Below, piece after piece: positions 43,422-50,023 of a stretch of DNA of 64,000 nt. A program made the translations under genes and the position numbers. This DNA comes from Hymenobacter ruricola. GTDB taxonomy: Bacteria > Bacteroidota > Bacteroidia > Cytophagales > Hymenobacteraceae. Location of the stretch: positions 1-64,000 of the forward strand of contig NZ_JADQDM010000009.1 in assembly GCF_015694525.1 (NCBI RefSeq), in the 5' to 3' direction. Positions within the stretch are counted from its first letter, which is position 1. Each line of letters begins with the position of its first letter. The notes beneath the pieces were generated by a model, which searched no databases, was not told the DNA's origin, and saw only the letters and a list, made by a program, of their open reading frames with translations.

Positions 43422-43450
43422 TAGCTTGGCGGCTGCCTACCCAACCAGAG

Positions 43451-43492
43451 AAACCCCCGCGTCGGCTGCAAGGCTGGCGCGGGGGTTTGTTT
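43451..43492 (+). terminator. intrinsic terminator of icd, left boundary of the accessory islet
   Basis: The hairpin AAACCCCCGCG / CGCGGGGGTTT is followed by GTTTATT. Sequence composition changes sharply to AT-rich immediately after it. Confidence 0.82.
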
Positions 43493-43504
43493 ATTCACGA
43501 CATT

Positions 43505-43885
43505 ATGAGAAGAAATAATTACCTGCTCGCCGGCTGGGTTTTATTATTAATTACAGCAATAGCTAGTTTGTATTTTTACTTATTTCACTTTGAAGCTACG
43601 CTCTACTTTATAGCTACTTCTTCTGAGAGAGTTAAAGATGTTTCTCATATGAGCCCACAAGATGAATATGAATTGTATGATACAATAATTCCTTATAAAC
43701 AGCCTGCCTTTTTTACCCAGTTTGCTTTAGTTATCTCACTATTTATTTACACCATAATTATTCGCCGATATCTTGATTTGATTGTTGTCAGAGTAGTTTA
43801 CTGGATAACATTGTTATTGATGATTTTATTTTCGCTACTAACACTGGCAATGCCATTCATCCCGTATGGGGGAATGGTTGGTTAA
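43505..43885 (+). CDS. AT-rich gene for a three-helix membrane protein
   Basis: 126 residues with three hydrophobic helices (about 6-26, 68-88 and 96-118) and a charged loop carrying SSERVKDVSHMSPQDEYELY. I do not recognise the family. Codon use is AT-rich (TTATTATTAATTACA-like runs), unlike the flanking GC-rich genes, which marks it as a recent arrival. ATG at 43505 is used. The next gene encodes HigB toxin, but no link in function is evident. Confidence 0.65.
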   Translation: MRRNNYLLAGWVLLLITAIASLYFYLFHFEATLYFIATSSERVKDVSHMSPQDEYELYDTIIPYKQPAFFTQFALVISLFIYTIIIRRYLDLIVVRVVYWITLLLMILFSLLTLAMPFIPYGGMVG

Positions 43886-43985
43886 AGCTTTTAAGATACA
43901 CTACTGGCCGGAACCAGTGGATGGCTTGGCCTTGGTGCTTTCGTCGCCCGCCGCGTTATTCTGTAATACTGCTTTCCCGAATTTA

Positions 43986-44279
43986 ATGGTCATCATCAAG
44001 CTACAGCCGCTGCGGGAGTTTCTCGAAGCGTACCCCGATGCCCGCGCCAGCCTCAGCCAGTGGATTGCGACGGTGGAGCAGGCCGATTGGGGAACGCCGA
44101 ACGAGTTGAAAGCCGTTTACCCCAATGCCTCGCTGGTAGCCAACGACCGGGTGGTATTTAACATTAGTGGCAACAAATACCGCTTGGTCGTCCTGATTAT
44201 CTACCGGGTGCGAACGGTCTTTATCCGCTTCATCGGCCCGCACAGCGCTTACGACAAACTTGATGTTGCCACCATTTAA
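43986..44279 (+). CDS. higB: HigB family toxin (ribosome-dependent mRNA interferase)
   Basis: 97 residues of the RelE-fold HigB family, which cleave mRNA on the ribosome. Signatures are LREFLEAYPDARASLSQWI, VVFNISGNKYRLVV and the C-terminal IGPHSAYDKLD that corresponds to the active GTHAEYD region. ATG at 43986 gives the normal family length. The expected antitoxin gene starts 12 bp downstream but is truncated. The gene is GC-richer than the membrane gene before it. Confidence 0.88.
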   Translation: MVIIKLQPLREFLEAYPDARASLSQWIATVEQADWGTPNELKAVYPNASLVANDRVVFNISGNKYRLVVLIIYRVRTVFIRFIGPHSAYDKLDVATI

Positions 44280-44291
44280 TTATCTTTCGTT

Positions 44292-44498
44292 ATGCTAGCC
44301 ATCCAAACCATTACCACCGTTTCGCCCATCCGCACCGATGCCGAATTAGCGCAGGCTCACATCCGGCTGGATGAATTGATTGCCGCGAATGCCTACGATT
44401 CGCCTGTGCAGGACGTGCGCGACGAGTTTGAGGTCCTGACTGCACTGATTTACTACTACGAGCAGCGCACGAGGAAGCCCAGCGAGTTTGCCGCTTAG
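44292..44498 (+). CDS. HigA-like antitoxin lacking the HTH domain
   Basis: 68 residues that match the N-terminal segment of Bacteroidota HigA antitoxins (IRTDAELAQAHIRLDELIAA, DVRDEFEVLTALIYYYEQR). The usual XRE helix-turn-helix, which would follow after the YYYEQ segment, is missing: the frame stops after RKPSEFAA, and no reading frame in the following 70 bp continues it. If the stop is real, the protein may still cover the toxin but cannot bind the promoter in the usual way. It could be a decaying gene. Confidence 0.7.
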   Translation: MLAIQTITTVSPIRTDAELAQAHIRLDELIAANAYDSPVQDVRDEFEVLTALIYYYEQRTRKPSEFAA

Positions 44499-44566
44499 CA
44501 ACCCCCGGCACTTTTGCCGCCCGCCGCGTAGTTTAGCAAACGCGCACCACCAAGCCCCTTCCTGCC

Positions 44567-44719
44567 ATGACCAAAGAGCAAATTCTAGAAACTGTTCAGC
44601 AACTGCCCGACAACTTCGAGCTAGAAGACCTTTTTGAGCGCCTGCTGTTTATGCAGCGGCTGGAACAGGCTGCGCAGAACAACGTGGTTTCTTTCGAGGA
44701 TGCCTGCAAGCTTGTCTGA
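44567..44719 (+). CDS. orphan small antitoxin-like protein, 50 aa
   Basis: A short ATG-started frame beginning MTKEQILETVQQLPDNFELE, followed by DLFERLLFMQRLEQ, and ending VVSFEDACKLV. This is the pattern of small Bacteroidota addiction-module antitoxins that precede RelE/ParE toxins, in which a helical DELIERLIFI segment is followed by a short degron-like tail. No toxin gene follows; the next gene is a membrane protein. It is either a lone antitoxin or the remnant of a second toxin-antitoxin pair. Confidence 0.6.
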   Translation: MTKEQILETVQQLPDNFELEDLFERLLFMQRLEQAAQNNVVSFEDACKLV

Positions 44720-44751
44720 TACAACGCATCAAATATTGAAGACAAAGCAAG

Positions 44752-45051
44752 ATGCTGATTGGGTATTTCGACTGGGCATTCATCATGCTTTTGGTAGGGC
44801 TGAATCTCAAATATCGCAATTGGGTAATAAGCTTTAATCAGGGGTGCTTGGTTGGGTTAGTAATTTTTGGTTTTGCACTACCGCTAATTTCGATAGCTAT
44901 TGAGTTTCGAATTAGTGAATGGCAAAGAGGACCCATGATTGATGCGCTTGAGATGGCATACACCTATTTGCGATTTCCTCTGTATTGGATATTGTACTTG
45001 CTACAATGTGTTGTTCTAACCTTTCGAAAGGGAATAAGGAATGAGTACTGA
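44752..45051 (+). CDS. small AT-rich membrane protein, paralogue of the gene at 223
   Basis: 99 residues with three helices (about 7-20, 28-50 and 70-92). It shares FDxAF, LPLxSI, the DAxExxYTxxRFPxYW block and spacing with the protein at 223-585, but its codons are AT-rich. No known family is recognised. It is the last gene of the accessory islet, in the same direction as the orphan antitoxin, and stops just before a terminator. Confidence 0.62.
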   Translation: MLIGYFDWAFIMLLVGLNLKYRNWVISFNQGCLVGLVIFGFALPLISIAIEFRISEWQRGPMIDALEMAYTYLRFPLYWILYLLQCVVLTFRKGIRNEY

Positions 45052-45082
45052 GGCCAGTGAATTACCACGCATGCTTAGATAT

Positions 45083-45118
45083 AAAAAAGGGCACCCGCAT
45101 TGCGCAGGTGCCCTTTTT
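45083..45118. terminator. bidirectional terminator, right boundary of the accessory islet
   Basis: The hairpin AAAAAAGGGCACC / GGTGCCCTTTTT lies between the convergent genes ending at 45051 and 45142 and can serve both. Confidence 0.88.
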
Positions 45119-45141
45119 CGTAACCTAATTACGTCAGCCAC

Positions 45142-45867
45142 CTACGTCGCCTTCGGACCCTTCGCGGCATCGCCGTCCTTTTGCTCGCGGCGCACCTGCT
45201 GCAAAATCTTGCGCAGCGTGTAGTCCTGCAGCTTCACCTTGTCGGCGGTTTGGTAGAGGCTTTTGCCGTCGTCGAGCAGGTGCTTCATCGGGGCGAAGAG
45301 GGCGCGGTAGAGCGTCACGTTGGCGGCCGTGAGCAGGCGCTGGTCGCTGAGGCTGCTGCCCTGGGCGGTGCTGTCGGCCACCAGCTGGTCGTAGAGCTCC
45401 TGCAGTTGGTCGATTTCGGCCTGGGTCTGGCCTTTGGCCAGCAGCGCGGCCTGGTTGGCTTCGATGTTTTGCAGCAAGGTGCGCAGCGACTCGGCCAGGC
45501 CCTCGTGCTCGTCGTTGTTGCGGTCGTGGCGCACGGCTTCCACGCCGAACTTTTTGGCCGCCACCGTGAGGCCCTCGGCGCGGCGCAGCCGGGCTTCGAG
45601 GCGGTTGAGCAGCTGCGGCAGGGCCTCAAGCAGCGTCTCGATGCGGGCCGTGATGGCCCCGCGCCGGGCCACGGCCACGCTGCTGCGCACGGCCTTTTCT
45701 ACGGCCAGCACGGCCGCGTCGTAGTCGGCCAGGAACTTGGGTTTGTAGTCCTCGGGCAGCAGTTCCCGGAAATCGGGTTGGTCGCGCACGTAGCTGGCGC
45801 GCAGCCGGCGGGCCACGGGCAGCAGCTCATCGATGCGGAAAGAGAAGGGTAGACGTTCGTCAGCCAT
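45142..45867 (-). CDS. helical hypothetical protein, 241 aa
   Basis: A soluble protein without signal, starting MADERLPFSFRIDELLPVAR. Almost all of it is predicted helix, with coiled-coil potential around residues 75-165 (RIETLLEALPQLLNRLEARL, then LRTLLQNIEANQAALLAKGQ). A DRNNDEHEGLAESLRT segment and a Lys-rich tail stand out. I do not recognise the family. The frame continues upstream through the minisatellite, but ATG at 45867 is the first codon that gives a normal N-terminus. Confidence 0.7.
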   Translation of the reverse strand: MADERLPFSFRIDELLPVARRLRASYVRDQPDFRELLPEDYKPKFLADYDAAVLAVEKAVRSSVAVARRGAITARIETLLEALPQLLNRLEARLRRAEGLTVAAKKFGVEAVRHDRNNDEHEGLAESLRTLLQNIEANQAALLAKGQTQAEIDQLQELYDQLVADSTAQGSSLSDQRLLTAANVTLYRALFAPMKHLLDDGKSLYQTADKVKLQDYTLRKILQQVRREQKDGDAAKGPKAT

Positions 45868-45935
45868 TGGGAAAGAGGGAAATAAAGTGAAAATGCAATG
45901 CGCAATAGTACCGCTTTTTCCCGACTGGCCGCGCC

Positions 45936-46145
45936 CGCCCGCGGAACCTCGTCCCAACCGCGCGGAACCCGTGCCCGAGCGTGCGGAACGCACCCCCGGA
46001 TGCGCGGAACCGTCTCCCGGGCCCGCGGACCCTTTCCCGGACGCGCGGACCGCCCTTCCGGCTGCGCGGACCGCCTTCCCGGATGTGCGGAACGTCCTCC
46101 CGGATGCGCGGACCGCCTCACCAGGGGCGCGGACCCCGCCGCCCG
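45936..46145. repeat. 21-bp minisatellite, ten units, GCGGA core
   Basis: Ten GCGGA cores start at 45941, 45962, 45983, 46004, 46025, 46045, 46066, 46087, 46108 and 46129. All steps are 21 bp except one of 20. A typical unit is CCCGGATGCGCGGACCGCCTC. The 20-bp step breaks any reading frame, arguing that it is not coding. It fills most of the 356-bp gap between divergent genes at 45867 and 46224, which otherwise holds only unremarkable leader sequence. Confidence 0.9.
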
Positions 46146-46223
46146 TTGCCCAAAAGCGAAACGCGGGTATCTTGGGGCCGTATTGTACCCCTCCATTCTT
46201 CCTCCCGCTTCCCCGCCCGCCCC

Positions 46224-46610
46224 ATGCGCATCTCCGGCAAAGGTTTCTGGTTGTTGATTTTGGTGTCGGCCTGCCTGCTGCTCAGCTCTTGGCTGCCGGC
46301 CCACCACAAGCTCTGGTTCGTGAGCGAAACCGGCCACGTGGGCCACGGCCAGGCCCTGAACGGGCTGCTGATTCTGCTGCTGTTTGCGCGGTGGAAGCAC
46401 GCCCGCCCCCTCGCCCTGCTGGTGAATGGGTTCCAGTTTCTATTCGGGGCTTTGATTTTGTTCACCGCCTGGAAGTGGGGTGGCCCCGTGTTGGGCTACA
46501 GCCTCACCACCGCGCTGCACCTCGTGGCGCTCAAGGTGCTGAACGATTCCAAATCGGTGCGCGAATACTTGGAGGAAAAACCGGCGGAGTTAGACACACA
46601 GTCCACCTAA
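46224..46610 (+). CDS. small membrane protein, 128 aa
   Basis: Three or four hydrophobic helices (about 8-27, 44-58, 64-84 and 90-105) separated by short loops with HHKLWFVSETGHVGHGQ. A hydrophilic, acidic C-terminus follows (SKSVREYLEEKPAELDTQ). I do not recognise the family. The ATG at 46224 is preferred; the longer frame upstream reads through the minisatellite. A family-B repeat follows within 20 bp of the stop. Confidence 0.68.
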   Translation: MRISGKGFWLLILVSACLLLSSWLPAHHKLWFVSETGHVGHGQALNGLLILLLFARWKHARPLALLVNGFQFLFGALILFTAWKWGGPVLGYSLTTALHLVALKVLNDSKSVREYLEEKPAELDTQST

Positions 46611-46628
46611 ATCAGGCCGTAGCGAACC

Positions 46629-46716
46629 GTAGCGCGGACTTTGCAGTCCGCGTCCCCGCGCCGTTCGGTAGTCGTTTGGCTATCCGTCCGGGACGCGGAC
46701 TAAAAGTCCGCGCTAC
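46629..46716. repeat. double-hairpin inverted repeat, family B copy 3
   Basis: Arms GTAGCGCGGACTTTGCAGTC... and the complement ending AAAGTCCGCGCTAC pair over about 27 nt, each arm folding on itself. The loop lacks the GAACGTTC seen in copies 1 and 2. The last bases, read in reverse, provide the TAG stop of the gene at 46713. Confidence 0.9.
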
Positions 46717-48080
46717 TCCACCACCACCTTGGTCACGGTGCTGCCGGCGCGCACCAGGTAGGTGCCCGCGTGCAGCGTCTGGGTGTCGAAGTAGCACATC
46801 GTGGAGCCGGGCACCAGCGTTTGGCGGGCCACCACGCGGCCGCTCAGGTCGAGCAGCTCCACGGGCTGGGCCTGGCTGCTGGCCACGGCGGCCTGCACCA
46901 CCAGCAGGTCGTGGGCGGGGCTGGGGTACACGGTCAGGCGCAGGTTTTCGGCGGCGCGGGCCGTGCTGCTCACCACCGGCGCATACACCGTCACGGGCTC
47001 GTTGATGACGACTTGCGTGGAGCCCGCGCCGGGGCCCATGAGGGGGAAGTTGGCGGTTTCGACCACGCCGTAGTAGGTCGGCCCCAGCACGTAGGGGTAC
47101 ACCGAATTGCCGTTGCGGTCGATGGTGGCGAAGTAGGCGTAGGTGCCGTTCGGGTACTCCGGCGTCTTGCAGAAGCGGCCGTTGTGGCTGTCGAGGTCGC
47201 CGGAGTTGGCCACGTACTCAAAGTCCTCAAAATAGCTGCCCAGGGGCTGGGCCGCCAGCGTGGGGCCCACCTGGCTGGCCGTGGAGCCGTCGGGCAGGGT
47301 GGTGCGGCTGCTGATGCTGCGCTTGCGGTAGGAGGGCACCATGCGCTTGAGGGCGCCGGGCGTGGTGGGGGTGGCGTAGCCGTAGCCGCCGTAGATGGGG
47401 AAACCGTCGAAGGCAAAACCGATGAGCGGGCCGTGCCGGGTGCTGTCGGGCACGTAAAGGCCATCGGCCAGGTACACGTTGCACACCGTGGAGAGCGGCA
47501 CGGTGGCGATGTTGAAAGCCGACGGGTTCTGGTGGTGGTGGTAGCTGCCGCCCACCAGCGTGCCCCCTGGCCCGCCCTGAAACACCGGCGACGGGTGCCC
47601 CTTGGCGCAATCAAACCCGGCGTTTTCGAACATGATGGCGTTTTGGTGCCATACGCCGCCGTTGTTGTAGCTGCGGCCGTCGGCGTAGTTATACACCGGC
47701 ACGCCGTTGATGAGCACGCCGGTATTGCCCATGCCCACGGCCGTGGGCGTGCCGGTGTTGGCCTGCGGCGTCAGGGGCAGCTTGAACAGGTAGCGGCGGT
47801 TGCTAGCCTGCGAGGGGTTGTTGTCGAGGTAGGGCCCGACGACGTAGGCCGGCAGCCCCGAGCAGTTCACGTACACGCTACTGGCGGAGTAGCGCACGCG
47901 CTGCACGTTGGCGTGGGCCGTGTCCTGCACGGGCGTGGGGTTGCCGCTGAGGTAGTGGCGGGCGCGCACGTTGGTGGTGTTTTGCAGCCATTTGGTGATG
48001 GCCGGATTGGTCTGGCCGAAGGCGGCTGGCAGCACCGGTAAGGCCAGCACAGCGGCCAGGGAGAGGAGGTGGCGGGTCAT
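46713..48080 (-). CDS. exported YHYH-domain protein with T9SS tail
   Basis: 455 residues. A signal peptide (1-22, ending PAAFGQ) precedes a YHYH-family domain (about 60-330) with YVNCSGLPAY, GVWHQNAIMFENAGFDCAKG, the name motif as YHHH (180-183, GGSYHHHQNP), GPLIGFAFDGFPIYGGYG and LDSHNGRFCKTPEYPNGTYA. A T9SS sorting domain forms the last ~80 residues (LTVYPSPAHDLLVV). It overlaps the di-haem peroxidase gene by 4 bp (ATGA), so the two are co-translated. The His/Cys-rich domain may bind metal; this is inference. Its stop codon lies within an inverted repeat. Confidence 0.85.
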   Translation of the reverse strand: MTRHLLSLAAVLALPVLPAAFGQTNPAITKWLQNTTNVRARHYLSGNPTPVQDTAHANVQRVRYSASSVYVNCSGLPAYVVGPYLDNNPSQASNRRYLFKLPLTPQANTGTPTAVGMGNTGVLINGVPVYNYADGRSYNNGGVWHQNAIMFENAGFDCAKGHPSPVFQGGPGGTLVGGSYHHHQNPSAFNIATVPLSTVCNVYLADGLYVPDSTRHGPLIGFAFDGFPIYGGYGYATPTTPGALKRMVPSYRKRSISSRTTLPDGSTASQVGPTLAAQPLGSYFEDFEYVANSGDLDSHNGRFCKTPEYPNGTYAYFATIDRNGNSVYPYVLGPTYYGVVETANFPLMGPGAGSTQVVINEPVTVYAPVVSSTARAAENLRLTVYPSPAHDLLVVQAAVASSQAQPVELLDLSGRVVARQTLVPGSTMCYFDTQTLHAGTYLVRAGSTVTKVVVE

Positions 48081-49174
48081 GGAGTAGGAATGGGTTGGAT
48101 GGCAGCTGGGTCGGTGGGAAATGCCGGGCCCGCGCCGGGGTAAGCAAAGCGGGAATCGGTCAGGAAATCGTGGTCGGTCAGCGTCAGCAGGAAGGCGGTG
48201 AGGTCCTTCTGCTCATCGGGCGAGAGGCGCAGCGGCGCGCGGAGCTGGGGCGCCAGCGTGGCGCTTTGGTGCAGGCCGGCGGTGTAGTGGTGCAGCACGT
48301 CGCGCAGGCGCCGGAAGCGGCCGTCGTGCATGTAGGGCGCCGTCCGCTCGATGTTGCGCAGCGAGGGCACCCGGAACCGCAGCGAGTCTGCGGCCCGGCC
48401 CGTGATGGCCGCCCGTCCCGCATCCGGCGCCTGCGAATCGAGTGCCAGCCCGTTGTTCTGAAAGGAGTAGTCGGTGAACAGCGGCTCGCGGTGGCAACTG
48501 GCGCAGTTGGCCCGAAACAGTGCCAGCCCGTTCAATTCCTGCGCCGAAAACTCCCCGCCGGCCTCGTGGCGCACGTACTTATCGTAGCGCGAGCGGTACG
48601 ACACCAGCCCGCTCGTGAACTGCGCCAAGGCCAGCAGCACCCGCTGCCCCGTCACCACCGAGTCGCCCCGAAACGCCCGTGCAAACTGCCCCCGGTATGC
48701 CCGGGAGCGGGTGAGCGTGCCCACCACGGCGGCCAGCGTGTTGTCCATCTCCGCCGCGTTGGTGATGGGGTTGAGGGCCTGCACGTCGAGCTGGTTCACG
48801 CCCCCGTCCCAGTGAAAAGTGGGGTTCCAGGCCAGGTTGACAAGGGCAAGGGAGTTGCGCCGCCCCAGCCGCCCCTCAATGCCGTGGCTCACCGCGTGGT
48901 CGACGTGCGTGAAGCCGGTGGCCTGTAAATGGCAGCTGGCGCAGGAAATGGTGCCGTCGCGCGACAGGCCAGGGTCATAAAACAAAGCTCGGCCCAGCGC
49001 CACGCCGGCCCCGGTGAGCGGGTTGCGGGTGGCGTCGTACGTGGGCCGGGGCCAGCCGGCGGGCTGCACCAGCGGCACCGGGCCGCCATCGGCCGGCGCT
49101 GGCCCAAAAGCCACCGCGCCCAGCAGCGTCAGGCTTGCGGCCGCCAGGGCCAGCCAGCGGCTAGCGGCGCGCAC
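48077..49174 (-). CDS. mbnH: di-haem cytochrome c peroxidase family enzyme, MbnH-like
   Basis: 365 residues with a signal peptide and two c-type haem sites, CASCH at 78-82 and 224-228. It belongs to the MauG/CcpA group. Its gene order, just after an MbnP gene, points to MbnH, which oxidises a tryptophan in MbnP to kynurenine to make a copper site. Other motifs are GRALFYDPGLSRDGTISC, the RVPSLRNIERTAPYMHDGRF block and LSPDEQKDLTAFLLTLT. It starts inside the last 14 bp of mbnP and overlaps the YHYH gene, so all three form an operon. No methanobactin biosynthesis genes are nearby. Confidence 0.88.
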   Translation of the reverse strand: MRAASRWLALAAASLTLLGAVAFGPAPADGGPVPLVQPAGWPRPTYDATRNPLTGAGVALGRALFYDPGLSRDGTISCASCHLQATGFTHVDHAVSHGIEGRLGRRNSLALVNLAWNPTFHWDGGVNQLDVQALNPITNAAEMDNTLAAVVGTLTRSRAYRGQFARAFRGDSVVTGQRVLLALAQFTSGLVSYRSRYDKYVRHEAGGEFSAQELNGLALFRANCASCHREPLFTDYSFQNNGLALDSQAPDAGRAAITGRAADSLRFRVPSLRNIERTAPYMHDGRFRRLRDVLHHYTAGLHQSATLAPQLRAPLRLSPDEQKDLTAFLLTLTDHDFLTDSRFAYPGAGPAFPTDPAAIQPIPTP

Positions 49175-49904
49175 GGGCCGAGGGGGTTGCGGCCGCCGCA
49201 GCGGGCCAGCGGAACATGGCCGCCACGCGGTCGGCCTGGGCAGCGGCGGCGGCGCCGGGCACCTGCACGTCGGGCGTTTGGGCCAGCGGCGCGGCGCCGA
49301 GCCATTTATCGGCGTCGGCCAGCAGCGTCAGGGTTGCGGCTGGGCTGGGCGTTGGCAGCGGCAGCCGCACCGGGCGCCGGGTGGCGTAAGGCCGCGCGTA
49401 CCCGCCGATGTGGAAGGCAAACGCTCGGCGCACGCTGGCGGGCCGGCTGGGGCTGTGGCCCTCAATCTTAGCGTTGATGTATCCGCTCTGCCAGGCCCAG
49501 TACATGCCCAGGGCGGGGTCGAGGGGGCCGCCCTGGGCGCCGCCAGTGCTGGCCGCACTGTCAATGCCCACGCTGAAGGCCACGGCCGCTACCGGCTTGG
49601 CTGGCGCCTGGGGCAAGTCGATAATCCAGGAATTAGCTTCCTCCAAATCCAGTAAGTGAGCCGCGGCAGGGTCGTGGTAAGTGGTGCCGTCCGTAAAATG
49701 CAGGGTGAGCGGGCCCAGGTAGCAGCGCAGCATGGTCACGCTCACGTCGTCGCCGGCCGAAGTGCGTACGGCCGGGCCGTCCAAAACGAGCGGAATCGTT
49801 TGCAGCACCGGCTGCACTACGATGCGCCGCCCCGGCATGGCAGCCGGCCGCAAGCCTGGCAAAGCCAGCAGCGCCACAAAGCAGGACAGCAAACGGAAAA
49901 TCAC
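49161..49904 (-). CDS. mbnP: MbnP-like copper-binding protein
   Basis: 247 residues. A signal segment (about 1-22) precedes a beta-sandwich with the MbnP signature MYWAWQSGYINAKIEG (134-149), preceded by VAFSVGIDSAAS. Trp136, Trp138 and the Trp in ANSWIIDLPQ are candidates for conversion to kynurenine by the MbnH-like peroxidase encoded next. It binds Cu(I) by family precedent, in the periplasm. An Ala/Arg-rich tail is longer than usual. First gene of a three-gene operon with the peroxidase and the YHYH protein. Confidence 0.85.
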   Translation of the reverse strand: MIFRLLSCFVALLALPGLRPAAMPGRRIVVQPVLQTIPLVLDGPAVRTSAGDDVSVTMLRCYLGPLTLHFTDGTTYHDPAAAHLLDLEEANSWIIDLPQAPAKPVAAVAFSVGIDSAASTGGAQGGPLDPALGMYWAWQSGYINAKIEGHSPSRPASVRRAFAFHIGGYARPYATRRPVRLPLPTPSPAATLTLLADADKWLGAAPLAQTPDVQVPGAAAAAQADRVAAMFRWPAAAAATPSARARR

Positions 49905-50023
49905 GGGCTTAGCGGGCAGATGCTATTCGGTACAGCACAATGCTACGCGCCATTGCTTGCGCGCGCGCCGCCCACTCGACCAATGGAAGCCTGCACTCGA
50001 CCAATTGCGAACTGCGCGCGCCG

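Noticed and set aside
45833..47005. 390-residue frame with heptad-like PDARTAL repeats through the minisatellite
   Set aside because: The repeats come from 21-bp DNA periodicity. The frame is broken by a 20-bp unit in pattern terms, has no sensible start, and overlaps genes with better evidence.
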